From the NCBI GenBank assembly GCA_964036315.1, contig CAXIWW010000817.1, positions 4,623,501 through 4,687,500 of the forward strand: a stretch of 64,000 bases of DNA. Direction: 5' to 3'. How positions within the stretch are numbered: position 1 is the stretch's first letter; every line of letters starts with the position of its first letter. This document shows positions 23,701 to 35,844 of the stretch, piece after piece. Under the pieces are notes generated by a model that worked only from the letters and a program-made list of their open reading frames with translations, searched no databases and had not been told where the DNA came from. This DNA comes from Acanthosepion esculentum. Its lineage: Eukaryota > Mollusca > Cephalopoda > Sepiida > Sepiidae. A program made the translations under genes and the position numbers.

Positions 23701-25361
23701 TTTGCTTGTAATACAGTTGCCACAAAAGAGCCAGGATAAATCGGCTCGTTGGTGCCTGGGATTGCTTGTAAGCCAATTGGCACAAAAAGCCGAAAGAGTT
23801 GGGGTTGCTGCAGCCTGACATGGCTTGTAAGGCAGTTTTCACAAAAGAACCAAGAAAAGTCTGCTCGTAGCAGCCTGAAATTGCTTGTAAGGCAGTTGCC
23901 AAAAAAGAGCCAGGACAAATCGGCTTGTAGCAGTCTGAGTTTGCTTGTAAGCCACTTGTCATCGAAGAGCCAGGCGTAGTCGGCCAGTAACATCCTGAGA
24001 TTGCTTGTAAGGCAGTTCTCACAAAAGACCCAGGAGAATTCGTCTTGTAGAGGCCTGGTATTGCTTGTAAGGCAGTTGCCACAAAAGAGCCAGGTGAAAT
24101 ACGCTCGTAGCAGCCTGGGATTACTTGTAAGGCAATTGGCAAAAAAAGCCAGGAGAATTGGGCTTGCTGCAGCCTGAGATTGCTTGTAAGGCAGTTGCCA
24201 CAAAAGAGAAAGGCGTAGTCAGCTTGTAGTAGCCTGAGATTTCTTGTAAGGCAGTTGTCACGAAAGAGCCAGGAGATCGATTTGTTGCGGCCGTAGATTG
24301 CTTGTAAGGCATTTGTCATAGAAGATCCAGGCATAGTCGGCTCGTAGCAGCCTGAGATTGCTTGGAAGTAAGTTGGCACAAAAGAGGCAGGAGAAATCGT
24401 CTTGTAGCAGCCTGAGATCCTTTGTAAGACAGTTTTCACAAATAGCCCGGAAAAGTCGGCCGATAGCAGCGGGAGATTGCTTGTAAGGGAGTTGTAAAAA
24501 AAGAGTCAGCAGGTGTAAGTTTGTAGAAGCCTGAGATTGCGTGTAAAGCCAGGGTAAACGGGCTCGTAGCTGCGTGGAATTGCTTGTAATGAAATTGGCA
24601 CAAAAATCTAAGAGAATTGGGCTTGCTGCTGTGATTGCATGTAAGGCAGTTGCTACAAAAGAGCCAGGCGTATTCGGCTTGTAGAAGCCTGAGATTGCTT
24701 GTAAGGCAGTTTACACAAGAGAGCCAAGAGAAGTCGGCTCGGAGCAGCCTGACATTTCTTGTAAGGCAGTTGTCACAAAAGAGCCAGTAGAATTCGTCTT
24801 GTAGCAGCCTGAGGTTGCTTGTAATGCAGTCGCCACAAAAGAGCCTTGAGAAATCGCCTCGTAGCAGCCTGGGATTATTTTGTAAGGCAATTGGCAAAAA
24901 AGACAGGAACATTGGGCTTGCTGCAGCCTGACGTTGCTTGTAAGGCAGTTGTCACGAAAGAGCCAGGAGATCGATTTTTTTAGCAGCCTGAGATTGCTTG
25001 TAATGCAGTTGTCTTAAAAGTGCCAGCAGGTGTAGGCTTGTAGAAAATGAGATTGCTTGTAAGGAAATTTTCACAAATCTCCCAGGAGAACCGGCTCGTA
25101 GAATCCTATGTTTGCGTGTAAGGCACTTTCTACAAAAAGCCAGGAGAAATGGGATCATAGCAGCCTGAGATTGCTTGTAAGGCAGGTGTCACAAAAGAGC
25201 CAGGCGTATTCGGATTGTAGCAGCCTGAGATTGATTTTGCGCAGTTTTCACAGAAGAGCCAGCAGGTGTGGCCTTGTATCAGCCTGAGATTGCTTGTAAG
25301 GCAGTTTTCACAAAAGAGCCAGGAAATGCCGTTTTGTAGCAGCCTGAGATTGCTTGTAAGG
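20746..25361 (-). repeat. 60-bp satellite array, minus orientation (left arm)
   Basis: About 77 monomers of the 60-bp family in reverse complement (core CCTGAGATTGCTTGTAAGGC). From about 21620 to 25361 it is mirrored by plus-orientation sequence at 44741-48360. Paired left and right positions add to 70103 near the inner end, about 70040 in the middle and about 69981 at the outer end, so the left copy has about two more monomers. Peptide-like frames on either strand (for example 23513-24439 minus) are by-products of the 60-nt period. Confidence 0.95.
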
Positions 25362-25455
25362 GATTTTTCATTTGGTCAATTTATGTAGATCAAATTGTGT
25401 GCAATTATTTGATTTGTCTATATTTACAAGGATTTTCATTTGCTCAGATAGTAAA
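25361..25455 (-). repeat. Inverted scrap of the 394-bp satellite at the 60/394 border (left arm)
   Basis: The 60-bp array breaks at CTTGTAAGG into GGATTTTTCATTTGGTCAA, then a fragment of the 394-bp unit in reverse complement (CAATTATTTGATTTGTC through TTTGCTCAGATAGTAAAA). It then switches at about 25455 to the regular orientation (AAATATTTCTTTTACTGG). The piece is a foldback remnant of one satellite unit. The same arrangement, reverse-complemented, is found at 44640-44741. Confidence 0.85.
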
Positions 25456-27262
25456 AATATTTCTTTTACTGGAAAATGTTATAAACAAGTGAAATATGAC
25501 TGATTTCCCAGTTTAGGTCCGCCTTACAATTTCCGCAAATGAGATAACACAAGTCCCCATACCGTTGAATTACAACTCGACTCTATTCAAGGTGTCGAAA
25601 AAATTTCGACTCGACTCTAATCAAGGTGTCGAAAAAACTTTTGTAATTATGGATAAGGCAAGAAATTCTCGACAATTGGACAGCAATATTTTGTGGATTG
25701 TATAAAAAGGAAAAATTACAAATGTATTCTTATTGTGCACACTGGAATTCGGACGCTGTAAATTGTCAGACGACATACCGGGCACATGGTGAATGCTGTA
25801 CTTTTTACTATCTGAGCAAATGAAAAATCCCTGTATACATAGATTAATCAAATAATTGCACACAATTTGATTCCCATTTTGAAAATATTTCTTTTACTGG
25901 AAAGAAGTTATAAACAAGTGAAATATGACTGATTTCCCAGTTTTGGTCCGCATGACAATTTCCTCAAATGAGCTAACCCAAGTCCCCATACCGTTGAATT
26001 TCGTGTCGACTCTAATCAAGGTGTCGAAAAAACTTTTGGAATTATAGATAAGGCAAGAAATTTTCGACAATTGGACACCAATTTTTTGTGGATTCTATAA
26101 AAAGGCAAAATTAGAAATGCAGTCTTCTTGTGCACACAGGAAGTCGGACGCTGTAAATTGTCAGACGACATACCGTGCACCTTTTGAAAGCTGTACTTTT
26201 TACTATCTGAGCAAATGAAAAATCCCTGTAAACATAGACAAATCAAATAATTGCACACAATTTGATACCCATTTTGAAAATATTTCTTTTACTGGAAAAA
26301 GTTATAAACAAGTGAAATATGACAGATTTCCCAGTTTAGGTCCGCATGATAATTTCCGCAAATGAGCTAACACAATTCCCCATACCTTTGAATTTCCACT
26401 CGACTCTAATCAAGGTGTCGAAAAAACATTTGTAATTATGAATAAGACAAGATATTCCCGAAAATTGGACACCAATATTTTGTGGATTCTATAAAAAGGC
26501 AAAATTAGAATTGCAGTCTTATTGTGCACACTGGAATTCGGACGCTGTAAATTGTCAGACGACATACCGCGCACCTGGTGAAAGATGTACTTGTTACTAT
26601 CTGACCAAATGAAAAATCCCTGTATACATAGACCAACCAAATAATTGCAGACATTTTGATACCCATTTTGAAAATATTTCTTTTACTGGAAAAAAGTTAT
26701 GAACAAGTGAATTATGACTGATTACCCACTTTAGGTCCGCATGACAATTTCCGCAAATGAGCTAACACAAGTCCCCATACCTTTGAATTTGGCTTCGAAT
26801 CTATTCAAGGTGTCGAAAAAACTTTTGTAATTATGGATAAGGTAAGAAATTCCCGACAACTGGACACCAATATTTTGTGGATTCTATAAAAAAGAAAATT
26901 ACAAATGCAATCGTATTGTGCTCACTGGAATTCGGACGCTGTAAATTGTCAGACGACATACCGCGCACATGGTGAAAGCTGTACTTTTTACTATCTGAGC
27001 AAATGAAACATCCCTGTAAACATAGACAAATCAAATAATTGCACATAATTTGATACCCATTTTGAAAATATTTCTTTTACTGGAAAAAAGTTATAAACAA
27101 GTGAAATATGACTGATTTCCCAGTTTAGGGCCGCATGACAATTTCCGCAAATGAGCTAACACAAGTCCCCATACGCTTGAATTTCGCCTCGACTCTATTC
27201 AATGTGTCGAAAAAACTTTTGTAATTATGGATATGGTAAGAAATTCCCGACAATTGGACACC
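25455..27262 (+). repeat. ~394-bp AT-rich satellite array, left arm
   Basis: The landmark GAAAATATTTCTTTTACTGG or its equivalent occurs near 25454, 25881, 26276, 26670 and 27064. Intervals are 427, 395, 394 and 394 bp; the last unit is cut at the 73-bp junction. The long first interval is explained by a 33-bp tandem repeat near 25573-25640. Units contain GTGGATTCTATAAAAAGGC, GCACACTGGAATTCGGACGC and AATCCCTGTATACATAGAC. Short minus-strand frames of 71-80 codons recur once per unit (25621-25863, 26016-26258, 26410-26640, 26831-27046), but they are non-identical, mutually frameshifted near their ends and set only by the unit, so I do not call genes. Confidence 0.93.
25573..25640 (+). repeat. 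33-bp internal tandem duplication in first 394-bp unit
   Basis: CGACTCTATTCAAGGTGTCG is followed about 33 bp later by CGACTCTAATCAAGGTGTCG, each followed by AAAAAA. Other units have this segment once. The duplication explains the 427-bp length of this unit and marks it as an individual variant. Confidence 0.75.
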
Positions 27263-27266
27263 AGCA
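27260..27266. other. Junction: 394-bp to 73-bp satellite (left arm)
   Basis: The 394-bp unit reads CCGACAATTGGACACCA and then GCAGATCAGAGGCCATGCTG, which is the 73-bp family. The same join occurs in reverse complement at 43661-43667 (CTCTGATCTGCTGGTGTCC). Paired positions add to 70926. ACCA is common to both parents at this point. Confidence 0.85.
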
Positions 27267-29774
27267 GATCAGAGGCCATGCTGCCTGACGTAGTCTAAAA
27301 TCTTACATTGGACGCTCAAATATGGACCGGAAACCAACATATCAGAGGCCATGCTGCTGGACGTAGTTTATCTTTTTACATTAGACGCTCAAATATGCAC
27401 CAGAAACCAAGAGATCAGAATCATGGCTGCTGGACGTAGTGTATCATCTTACACTAGACGCTCAAATATGGAACGGAAGCCAACAGTTCGGAGGCCATAC
27501 TGCTGGACGTAGTATAAAATCTAATAATACACGCTCATATATGGACCGGGAACCAAGAGATCAGAGTCCATTCAGCTGGACGTAGTTTATCTTTTTACAT
27601 TAGACGCTCAAATATGCACCAGAAACCAACAGATCAGAATCATGGTTGCTGGACGTACAGTATAATCTTACACAAGACTCTCGAATATGGACCGGAAGGC
27701 AACAGGTCAGAGGCCATGCTGCAGGACGTAGTCAAAAAACTTACATTAGACGCTCAAATATGGACCGGAAACCAACAGATCAGAGGCCATGCTACTGGAC
27801 GTAGTTTATCTTTTTACATTAGACGCTCAAATATGCTCAAGAAACCAAGAGATCAGAAACAGGGCTGCTGGACGTAGTGTATCATCTTACACAAGACGCT
27901 CAAATATGGACCGGAAGCTAACAGGTCAGAGGCCATGCTGCTGGACGTAGTCTAAAATCTTACATTAGACACTGAAATATGGACCGGAAACCAACAGATC
28001 AGAGGCCATGCTGCTGGACGTAGTATATCTTTTTACATTAGCCGCTCAAATATGCACCAGAGAACAAGTGATCAGAAACAGGGCTGCTGGACGTAGTGTA
28101 TCATCTTACACAAGACGCTCAAATATGGACCGGAAGCTAACAGGTCAGAGGCCATGCTGCAGGACGTAGTCTAAAATCTTACATTAGACGCTGAAATATG
28201 GACCGGAAACACACAGATCAGAGGCCATGCTGCTGGGCGTAGTTTATCTTTTTACATTAGACGCTCAAATATGCGCCGGAAACCAAGAGATCAGAAACAG
28301 GGCTGCTGGATGTTGTGTATCATCTAACACAAGACGCTCAAATATGGCCCGGAAGCCAACAGGTCGTAGGCCATGCTGCTAGACGTAGTCTTAAATCTTA
28401 CATTAGACACTCAAATATGGACCGGAAACCAACAGATCAGAGGCCATGCTGCTGGACGTAGTTTATCTTTTCATATTAGACGCTCAAATATGCACCAGAA
28501 ACAAACAGATCAGAATCATGGCTGCTGGACGTACTGTATCATCTTACACAAGACGCTCAAATATGGACCGGAGGCCAACAGGTCAGAGGCCATTCTGCTG
28601 GACATAGTTTATCTTTTTACATTAGACGCTCAAATATGCACCAGAAACCAAGAGATCAGAAACAGGGCTGCTGGACGTAGTGTATCATCTTACACAAGAC
28701 GCTAAAATATGGACCGGAAGCCAACAGATCAGAGGCCATGCTGCTGGACGTAGTCTAATATATTTCATTAGACGCTCAAATATGGACCGGAAATCAACGG
28801 ATCAGAGGCCATGCTGCTGGACGTAGTTTATCTTTTTACATTAGACGCTCAAATATGCACCAGAAACCAACAGATCAGAATCATGGCTGCTGGACGTAGT
28901 GTATCATCTTACACAAGACGCTCAAATATGGACCGGAAGCCAACAGGTCAGTGACGATGCTGCTGGACGTAGTCTAAAATCTTACATTAGACGCTCAAAT
29001 ATGGACCGGAAACCAACCGATCAGAGGCCATGCTGCTGGTCGTAGTTTATCTTTTTACATCAGACGCTCAAATATGCACCAGAAACCAAAATATCAGAAT
29101 CAGGTCTGCTGGATGTAGTGTATCATCTTACACAAGAAGCTCAAATACAGACAAGAAGCCAACAGGTCAGAGACCATGCTGCTGGACGTATTCTCAAATC
29201 TTACATTAGACGCTCAAATATGGACCGGAAACCAACAGATCAGAGGCCATGTTGCTGGGCGTAGTTTATCTTTTTACATTAATCCGTCAAATATGCACCA
29301 GAAACCAAGAGATCATAATCATCGCTGCTGGACGTAGTGTATCATCTTATACAAGACACTAATATATGGACCGGAAGCCAACAGATCAGAGGCCATGCTG
29401 CTGAGCGTAGTCTAAAATCTTACATTAGACGCTCAAATATGGACCGGAAACCAACAGATCAGAGGCCATGCTGCTGGACGTAGTTTATCTTTTTAAATTA
29501 GACGCTCAAAATATGCACCAGAATCCAACAGATCAGAATCATGGCTGCTGGACGTAGTGAAACATCTTACACAAGACGCTCAAATATGGCCCGGAAGCTA
29601 ACAGGTCAGAGCCCATGCTGCTGGACGTAGTCTAAAATCTTACATTAGACGCTCAAAGATGGACCGGAAACTAACAGATCAGAGGCCATGCTGCCGGACG
29701 TAGTTTATCTTTTTACATTAGAAGCTCAAATATGTACCAGAAACCAAGAGATCAGAATCATGGCTGCTGGACGT

Positions 29775-30940
29775 AGTTTATCACCTTACACAAGAAGCTC
29801 AGATATGGACCGGAAGCCAACAGTTCAGAGGACATGCTGCTGGACGTAGTCTAAATTCTTACATTAGACGCTCAAATATGGACCGGAAGCCAACAGATCA
29901 GCGGGCATGCTGCTGGACGTAGTCTCAAATCTTACATTAGACGCTCAAATATGGACCGCAAACCAACAGATCAGAGGCCATGCTGCTGGGCGTAGTTTAT
30001 CATTTACATTAGACCCTCAAATATGTACAGAAACCAATAGATCAGAATCATTTCTGCTGGACGTAGTGTATCATCTCACACAAGACGCTAAAATATGGAC
30101 CGGAAGCCCACAGGTCAGAGGCCATGCTGCTGCATGTAGTCTAAAATCTTATATTAGCCGCTCAAATATGGTCCGGAAACCAACAGATCAGAGACCATGC
30201 TGCTTGACGTAGTTTATCTTTTTACATTAGACGCTCAAATATGCACCAGAAACCAAGAGATCAGAATTATGGCTGCTGGACGTAGTGTATCATCTTACAC
30301 AAGACGCTCAAATATGGACCGGAAGCCAACAGGTCAGAAGCAATGCTGCTAGACGTAATCTAATATCTTACATTAGACTTTCAAATATGGACGGGAAACC
30401 AACTGATCAGAGGCCATGCTGCTGCACGTGGTTTATCTTTTTACATTAGACGCTCAAATATGCACCAGAAACCAACAGATCAGAATCATGGCTGCTGGGC
30501 GTAGTGTATCATCTTACACAAGACGCTCAAATATGGACCGGAAGCAAACAGGTCAGAGGCCATGCTGCTGCATGTAGTCTGAAATCTTACATTAGACGCT
30601 CAAATATGGACAGGAAACCAACAGATCAGAGGCCATGCTGCTGGACGTAGTTTATCTTTTTACATTAGACGCTCAAATATGCACCAGAAACCAAGATATC
30701 AGAAACAGGGCTGCTTGACGTAGTGTATTATCTTACACAAGACGCTCAAATATGAACCGGAAGCCAACAGGTCAAAGGCCATGCTGCTGGACGTAGTATA
30801 AAATCTTACATTAGACGCTCAAATATGGACCGGAAACCAACAGATCAGAGGCCATGCTGCTGGTCGTAGTTTATCTTTTTACATTAGACGCTCAAATATA
30901 CACCAGAAACCAAGAGATCATAATCATGGCTGCTGGACGT
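29775..30940 (+). repeat. 1166-bp direct duplication in the 73-bp array, copy 1
   Basis: About 16 monomers (16 x 73 less two bases) recur exactly 1166 bp downstream. Landmarks are CAGTTCAGAGGACATGCTGC at 29821 and 30987, and the frames 29907-30212 and 31073-31378, which have identical translations. I saw one internal difference, AATATCTTAC near 30360 versus AATATGTTAC near 31526. The copy ends where GGACGTAGTTTATC is replaced by GGACGTAATGTATC in copy 2. Confidence 0.88.
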
Positions 30941-32106
30941 AGTTTATCACCTTACACAAGACGCTCAGATATGGACCGGAAGCCAACAGTTCAGAGGACA
31001 TGCTGCTGGACGTAGTCTAAATTCTTACATTAGACGCTCAAATATGGACCGGAAGCCAACAGATCAGCGGGCATGCTGCTGGACGTAGTCTCAAATCTTA
31101 CATTAGACGCTCAAATATGGACCGCAAACCAACAGATCAGAGGCCATGCTGCTGGGCGTAGTTTATCATTTACATTAGACCCTCAAATATGTACAGAAAC
31201 CAATAGATCAGAATCATTTCTGCTGGACGTAGTGTATCATCTCACACAAGACGCTAAAATATGGACCGGAAGCCCACAGGTCAGAGGCCATGCTGCTGCA
31301 TGTAGTCTAAAATCTTATATTAGCCGCTCAAATATGGTCCGGAAACCAACAGATCAGAGACCATGCTGCTTGACGTAGTTTATCTTTTTACATTAGACGC
31401 TCAAATATGCACCAGAAACCAAGAGATCAGAATTATGGCTGCTGGACGTAGTGTATCATCTTACACAAGACGCTCAAATATGGACCGGAAGCCAACAGGT
31501 CAGAAGCAATGCTGCTAGACGTAATCTAATATGTTACATTAGACTTTCAAATATGGACGGGAAACCAACTGATCAGAGGCCATGCTGCTGCACGTGGTTT
31601 ATCTTTTTACATTAGACGCTCAAATATGCACCAGAAACCAACAGATCAGAATCATGGCTGCTGGGCGTAGTGTATCATCTTACACAAGACGCTCAAATAT
31701 GGACCGGAAGCAAACAGGTCAGAGGCCATGCTGCTGCATGTAGTCTGAAATCTTACATTAGACGCTCAAATATGGACAGGAAACCAACAGATCAGAGGCC
31801 ATGCTGCTGGACGTAGTTTATCTTTTTACATTAGACGCTCAAATATGCACCAGAAACCAAGATATCAGAAACAGGGCTGCTTGACGTAGTGTATTATCTT
31901 ACACAAGACGCTCAAATATGAACCGGAAGCCAACAGGTCAAAGGCCATGCTGCTGGACGTAGTATAAAATCTTACATTAGACGCTCAAATATGGACCGGA
32001 AACCAACAGATCAGAGGCCATGCTGCTGGTCGTAGTTTATCTTTTTACATTAGACGCTCAAATATACACCAGAAACCAAGAGATCATAATCATGGCTGCT
32101 GGACGT
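30941..32106 (+). repeat. 1166-bp direct duplication in the 73-bp array, copy 2
   Basis: Directly adjacent second copy of 29775-30940. It is the main contributor to the greater length of the left 73-bp arm (8519 bp versus about 7865 bp on the right). It must postdate the inverted duplication unless the right arm later lost it. Confidence 0.88.
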
Positions 32107-35100
32107 AATGTATCATCTTACACAAGACGCTCAAATATGGACCGGAAGCCAACAGGTCACAGGCCATGCTGCTGGACGTAGTCTAAAATCTTACATTAGC
32201 TCTCAAATATGGTCCGGAAACCAAGTGATCAGAGGCCATGCTGCTGGACGTAGTTTATCTATTTACATTAGACGTTCAAATATGCACCAGAAACCAACAG
32301 ATCAGAATCATGGCTGCTGGACGTAGTGTATCATCTTACACAAGACGCTCAAATATAGACCGGAAGCCCACAGGTCAAAGGCCATGCTGCTGGACGTAGT
32401 CTAAAATCTTACATTAGACGCTAAAATATGGAACGGAAACCAACAGATCTGCGGCCATGCTGCTGGACGTAGTTTATCTTTTTACATTAGACGCTCAAAT
32501 ATGCACCAGAAACCAAGAGATCAGAAACAGGGCTGCTGGACGTAGTGTATCATCTTACACACGACGCTCAAATATGCACCAGAAACCAACAGATCAGAAT
32601 AATGGCTGGTGGACTTAGTGTATCATCTTAGACAAGACGCTCAAATATGGACCGGAAGACAACAGGTCAGAGGCCATGCTGCTGGACGTCATGTAATATC
32701 TTACATTAGGGGCTCAAATATAGACCGGAAGCCAACAGATCAGAGGCCATGCTGCTGGACGTAGTTTATCTTTTTACATTAGACGCTCAAATATGCATCA
32801 GAAACCAAGAGATCAGAACCATGGTTGGTGGACTTAGTGTATCATCTTACACAAGACGCTCAAATTTGGACCGGAAGCCAACAGGTCAGAGACCATGCTG
32901 CTGGTAGGAGTCTAAAATCTTATATTAGACGCTCAAATATGGACCGGAAACCAACAGATCAGAGGCCATGCTGCTGGTGGTAGTTTATCTATTTACATTA
33001 GACGCTCAAATATGTACAGAAACCAACAGATCAGAATAATGTCTGCTGGACGTAGTGTATCATCTCACACAAGACGCTCAAATATGGACCGGAAGCCAAC
33101 AGGTCAGAGGCCATGCTGCTGAATGTAGTCCAAAATCTTACATTAGACTCTCAAACATGGTCCGGAAACCAAGTGATCAGAGGCCATGCTGCTGGACGTA
33201 GTTTATCTTTTTACATTAGACGTTCAAATATGCACCAGAAACCAAGAGATCAGAATCATGGCTGTTGGACGTAGTGTATCATCTTACACAAGACGCACAA
33301 ATATGGACCGGAATCTAACAGGTCAGAGGCCATGCTGCTGGTCGTAGTCTTAAATCTTACATTAGAAGCTCAAATATGGACCGGAAACCAACAGATCAGA
33401 GGCCATGCTGCTGGTCGTAGTTTATCTTTTTACATTAGACGCCCAAATATGCACCATAAACCAACAGATCAGAATCATGGCTGCTGGACGTAGTGTATCA
33501 TCTTACATAAGACGCTCAAATATGGACCGGAAGACAACAAGTCAGAGGCAATGCTGCTGGACGTAGTCTCAAATCTTACATTAGACGCTCAAATATGGAC
33601 CGGAAACCAACAGATCAGAGGCCATGCTGCTGGGTGTAGTTTATCTTTTAACATCAGACGCTCAAATATGCACCAGAAACAAACAGATCAAAATCATGGC
33701 TGCTTGAGGTAGTGTATCATCTTACACAAGACGCTCAAATATGGACCGGAATCTAAAATGTCTGAGGCCATGCTGCTGGACGTAGTTTATCATTTTACAT
33801 TAGACGTTCAAATATGCACCAGAAACCAAGAGATCAGAAACAGTGCTGCTGGACGTAGTGTATCATCTTACACATGACGCTCAAATATGGACCGGAAGCC
33901 AACAGGTCAGAGGCAATGATGCTGGACGTAGTCTAAAATCTTACATTAGATGCACAAATATGGACGGGAAACCAACAGATCAGATGCCATGCTGCTGGAC
34001 GTAGTTTATCTTTTTACATTAGAAGCTCAAATATGTACCAGAAACCAAGAGATCAGAATCATGTCTGATGGACTTAGTTTATCAGCTTACACACGACGCT
34101 CATATATGGACCGGGAGCTAACAGGTCAGAGGCCATGCTGCTGGGCGTATTCTGAAATCTTACATTAGACGCCCAAATATGGACCGGAAACCAACAGATC
34201 AGAGGCCATGCTGCCGGACGTAGTTTATATTTTTACATTAGACGTTCAAATATGCACCAGAAACCAAGAGATCAGAATCATTGCTGCTGGACGTAGTGTA
34301 TCATCTTACACAAGACGCTCAAATATGGACCGGAAGCCAACAGATCAGAGGCAATGCTGCTGCATGTAGTCTAAAATCTTACATTAGACGCTCAAATATG
34401 GACCGGAAACTAACAGATCAGAGGCCATGCTGCTGAACGTAGTTTATATTTCTACATTAGATGCTCAAATATGCACCAGAAAGCAAGAGATCAGAAACAG
34501 GGCTGCTGGACGTAGTGTATCATCTTACACAAGACGCTCAAATATGGACCGGAAGCTAACAGGTCAGAAGCCATGCTGCTGGGCGTGGTCTAAAATCTTA
34601 CATTAGACGCTGAAATATGCACCGGAAACCAACAGATCAGAGGCCATGCTGCTGGGCGTAGTTTATCTTTTTACATTAGACGCTCAAATATGCACCAGAC
34701 ACCAACAGATCAGAAACAGGGCTGCTGGACGTAGTGTATCATCTTACACAAGACGCTCAAATATGGACCGGAAGCCAACAGATCAGAATCATGTCTGCTG
34801 GACGTAGTGTATCACCTTACACAAGACGCTCAAATATGGACCGGAAGCCAACAGCTCAGAGACCATGCTGCTGGAGGGAGTCTAAAATCTTACATTAGAC
34901 GCTCAAATATGGTCCGGAAACCAACAGATCAGAGGCTGTGCTGCTGGTCGTAGTTTACCTTTTTACATTAGACGCTCAAAATATGGACCGGAAACCAACA
35001 GATCAGAGGCCATGCTGCTGGTCGTAGTTTATCTTTTTACATTAGACGCTCAAACATGCACCAGAAACCAACAGATCAGAATCATGGCTGCTGGACGTAG

Positions 35101-35735
35101 TGTATAATCTTACACAAAACGCTCAAATATGGACCGGAAACAAACAGATCTGAGGCCATGCTGCTGGGCGTAGTTTATCTTTTTACATTAGACGCTCAAA
35201 TATGCACCAGAAACCAAGAGATCAGAAACAGGGATGCTAGACGTAGTGTATCATCTCACACAAGACGCTCAAATGTGAACCGGAAACCAACAGATCAGAG
35301 GCCATGCTGCTGGACGTAGTATATCTTTTTATATTAGACGCTCATATATGCACCAGAAACCAAGAGATCAGAAACAGGGCTGCTGGACGTAGTGTATAAT
35401 CTTACACGAGACGCTCAAATATGGACCGGAAGCCAACAGGTCGGAGGCCATGCTGCTGGACGTAGTCTAAAATCTTAAAATAGACGCTCAAATATGGACC
35501 GGAAACCAACAGATCAGAGGCCATGCTGCTGGTTGTACTTTATCTTTTTACATTAAACGCTCAAATATGCACCAGAAACCAAGAGATCAGAAACAGGGCT
35601 GCTGGACGTAGTGTATCATCTTACACAAGACGCTCAAATATGCACCAGTAACCAACAGATCAGAATCATGGCTGGTGGACTTAGTGTATCATCTTAGACA
35701 AGAGGCTCAAATATGGACCGGAAGACAACAGGTCA

Positions 35736-35844
35736 GAGGCCATGCTGCTGGACGTCATGTAAAATCTTACAGTAGCCGCTCAGTTCAGGTCCATATTTGA
35801 GCGTCTACTGTAAGATTTTACATGACGTCCAGCAGCATGGCCTC
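35736..35844. repeat. Central inverted repeat: 47-bp arms, 15-bp loop
   Basis: The left arm (35736-35782) runs from GAGGCCATGCTGCTGGACGT to TTACAGTAGCCGCTCA. The right arm (35798-35844) runs from TGAGCGTCTACTGTAAG to CAGCATGGCCTC. They are reverse complements with one mismatch (C at 35777 pairing with the right-arm T at 35803). The 15-bp loop is 35783-35797. Both arms carry the uncommon variants GACGTCATGT and TTACAGTAG, so they come from the same monomer. To the left the 73-bp array is plus; to the right it is minus. This is the centre of symmetry and could extrude as a cruciform. Confidence 0.92.

Larger units (their letters stand above)
27263..35782 (+). repeat. 73-bp satellite with 219-bp trimeric higher-order repeat, left arm
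   Basis: About 117 monomers of 73 bp share GACGCTCAAATATG and GCTGCTGGACGTAGT. Three types alternate. Type A has GGACCGGAAACCAACAGATC and ends TTTATCTTTTTACATTA. Type B has CACCAGAAACCAAGAGATC and ends GTATCATCTTACACAA. Type C has GGACCGGAAGCCAACAGGTC and ends CTAAAATCTTACATTA. Type B endings near 27436, 27655 and 27874 are 219 bp apart, which fixes the trimer. Order is sometimes broken by missing monomers. Small frames such as 28373-28705 are artefacts of the period. Confidence 0.96.

Noticed and set aside
25455..27262. 394-bp unit as a miniature transposon
   Set aside because: Units are head-to-tail with no terminal inverted repeats or target-site duplications that I can see.
35736..35844. 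Rho-independent terminator or small RNA hairpin at the palindrome centre
   Set aside because: The hairpin is formed from ordinary satellite monomers at an inversion point, with no adjacent transcription unit.
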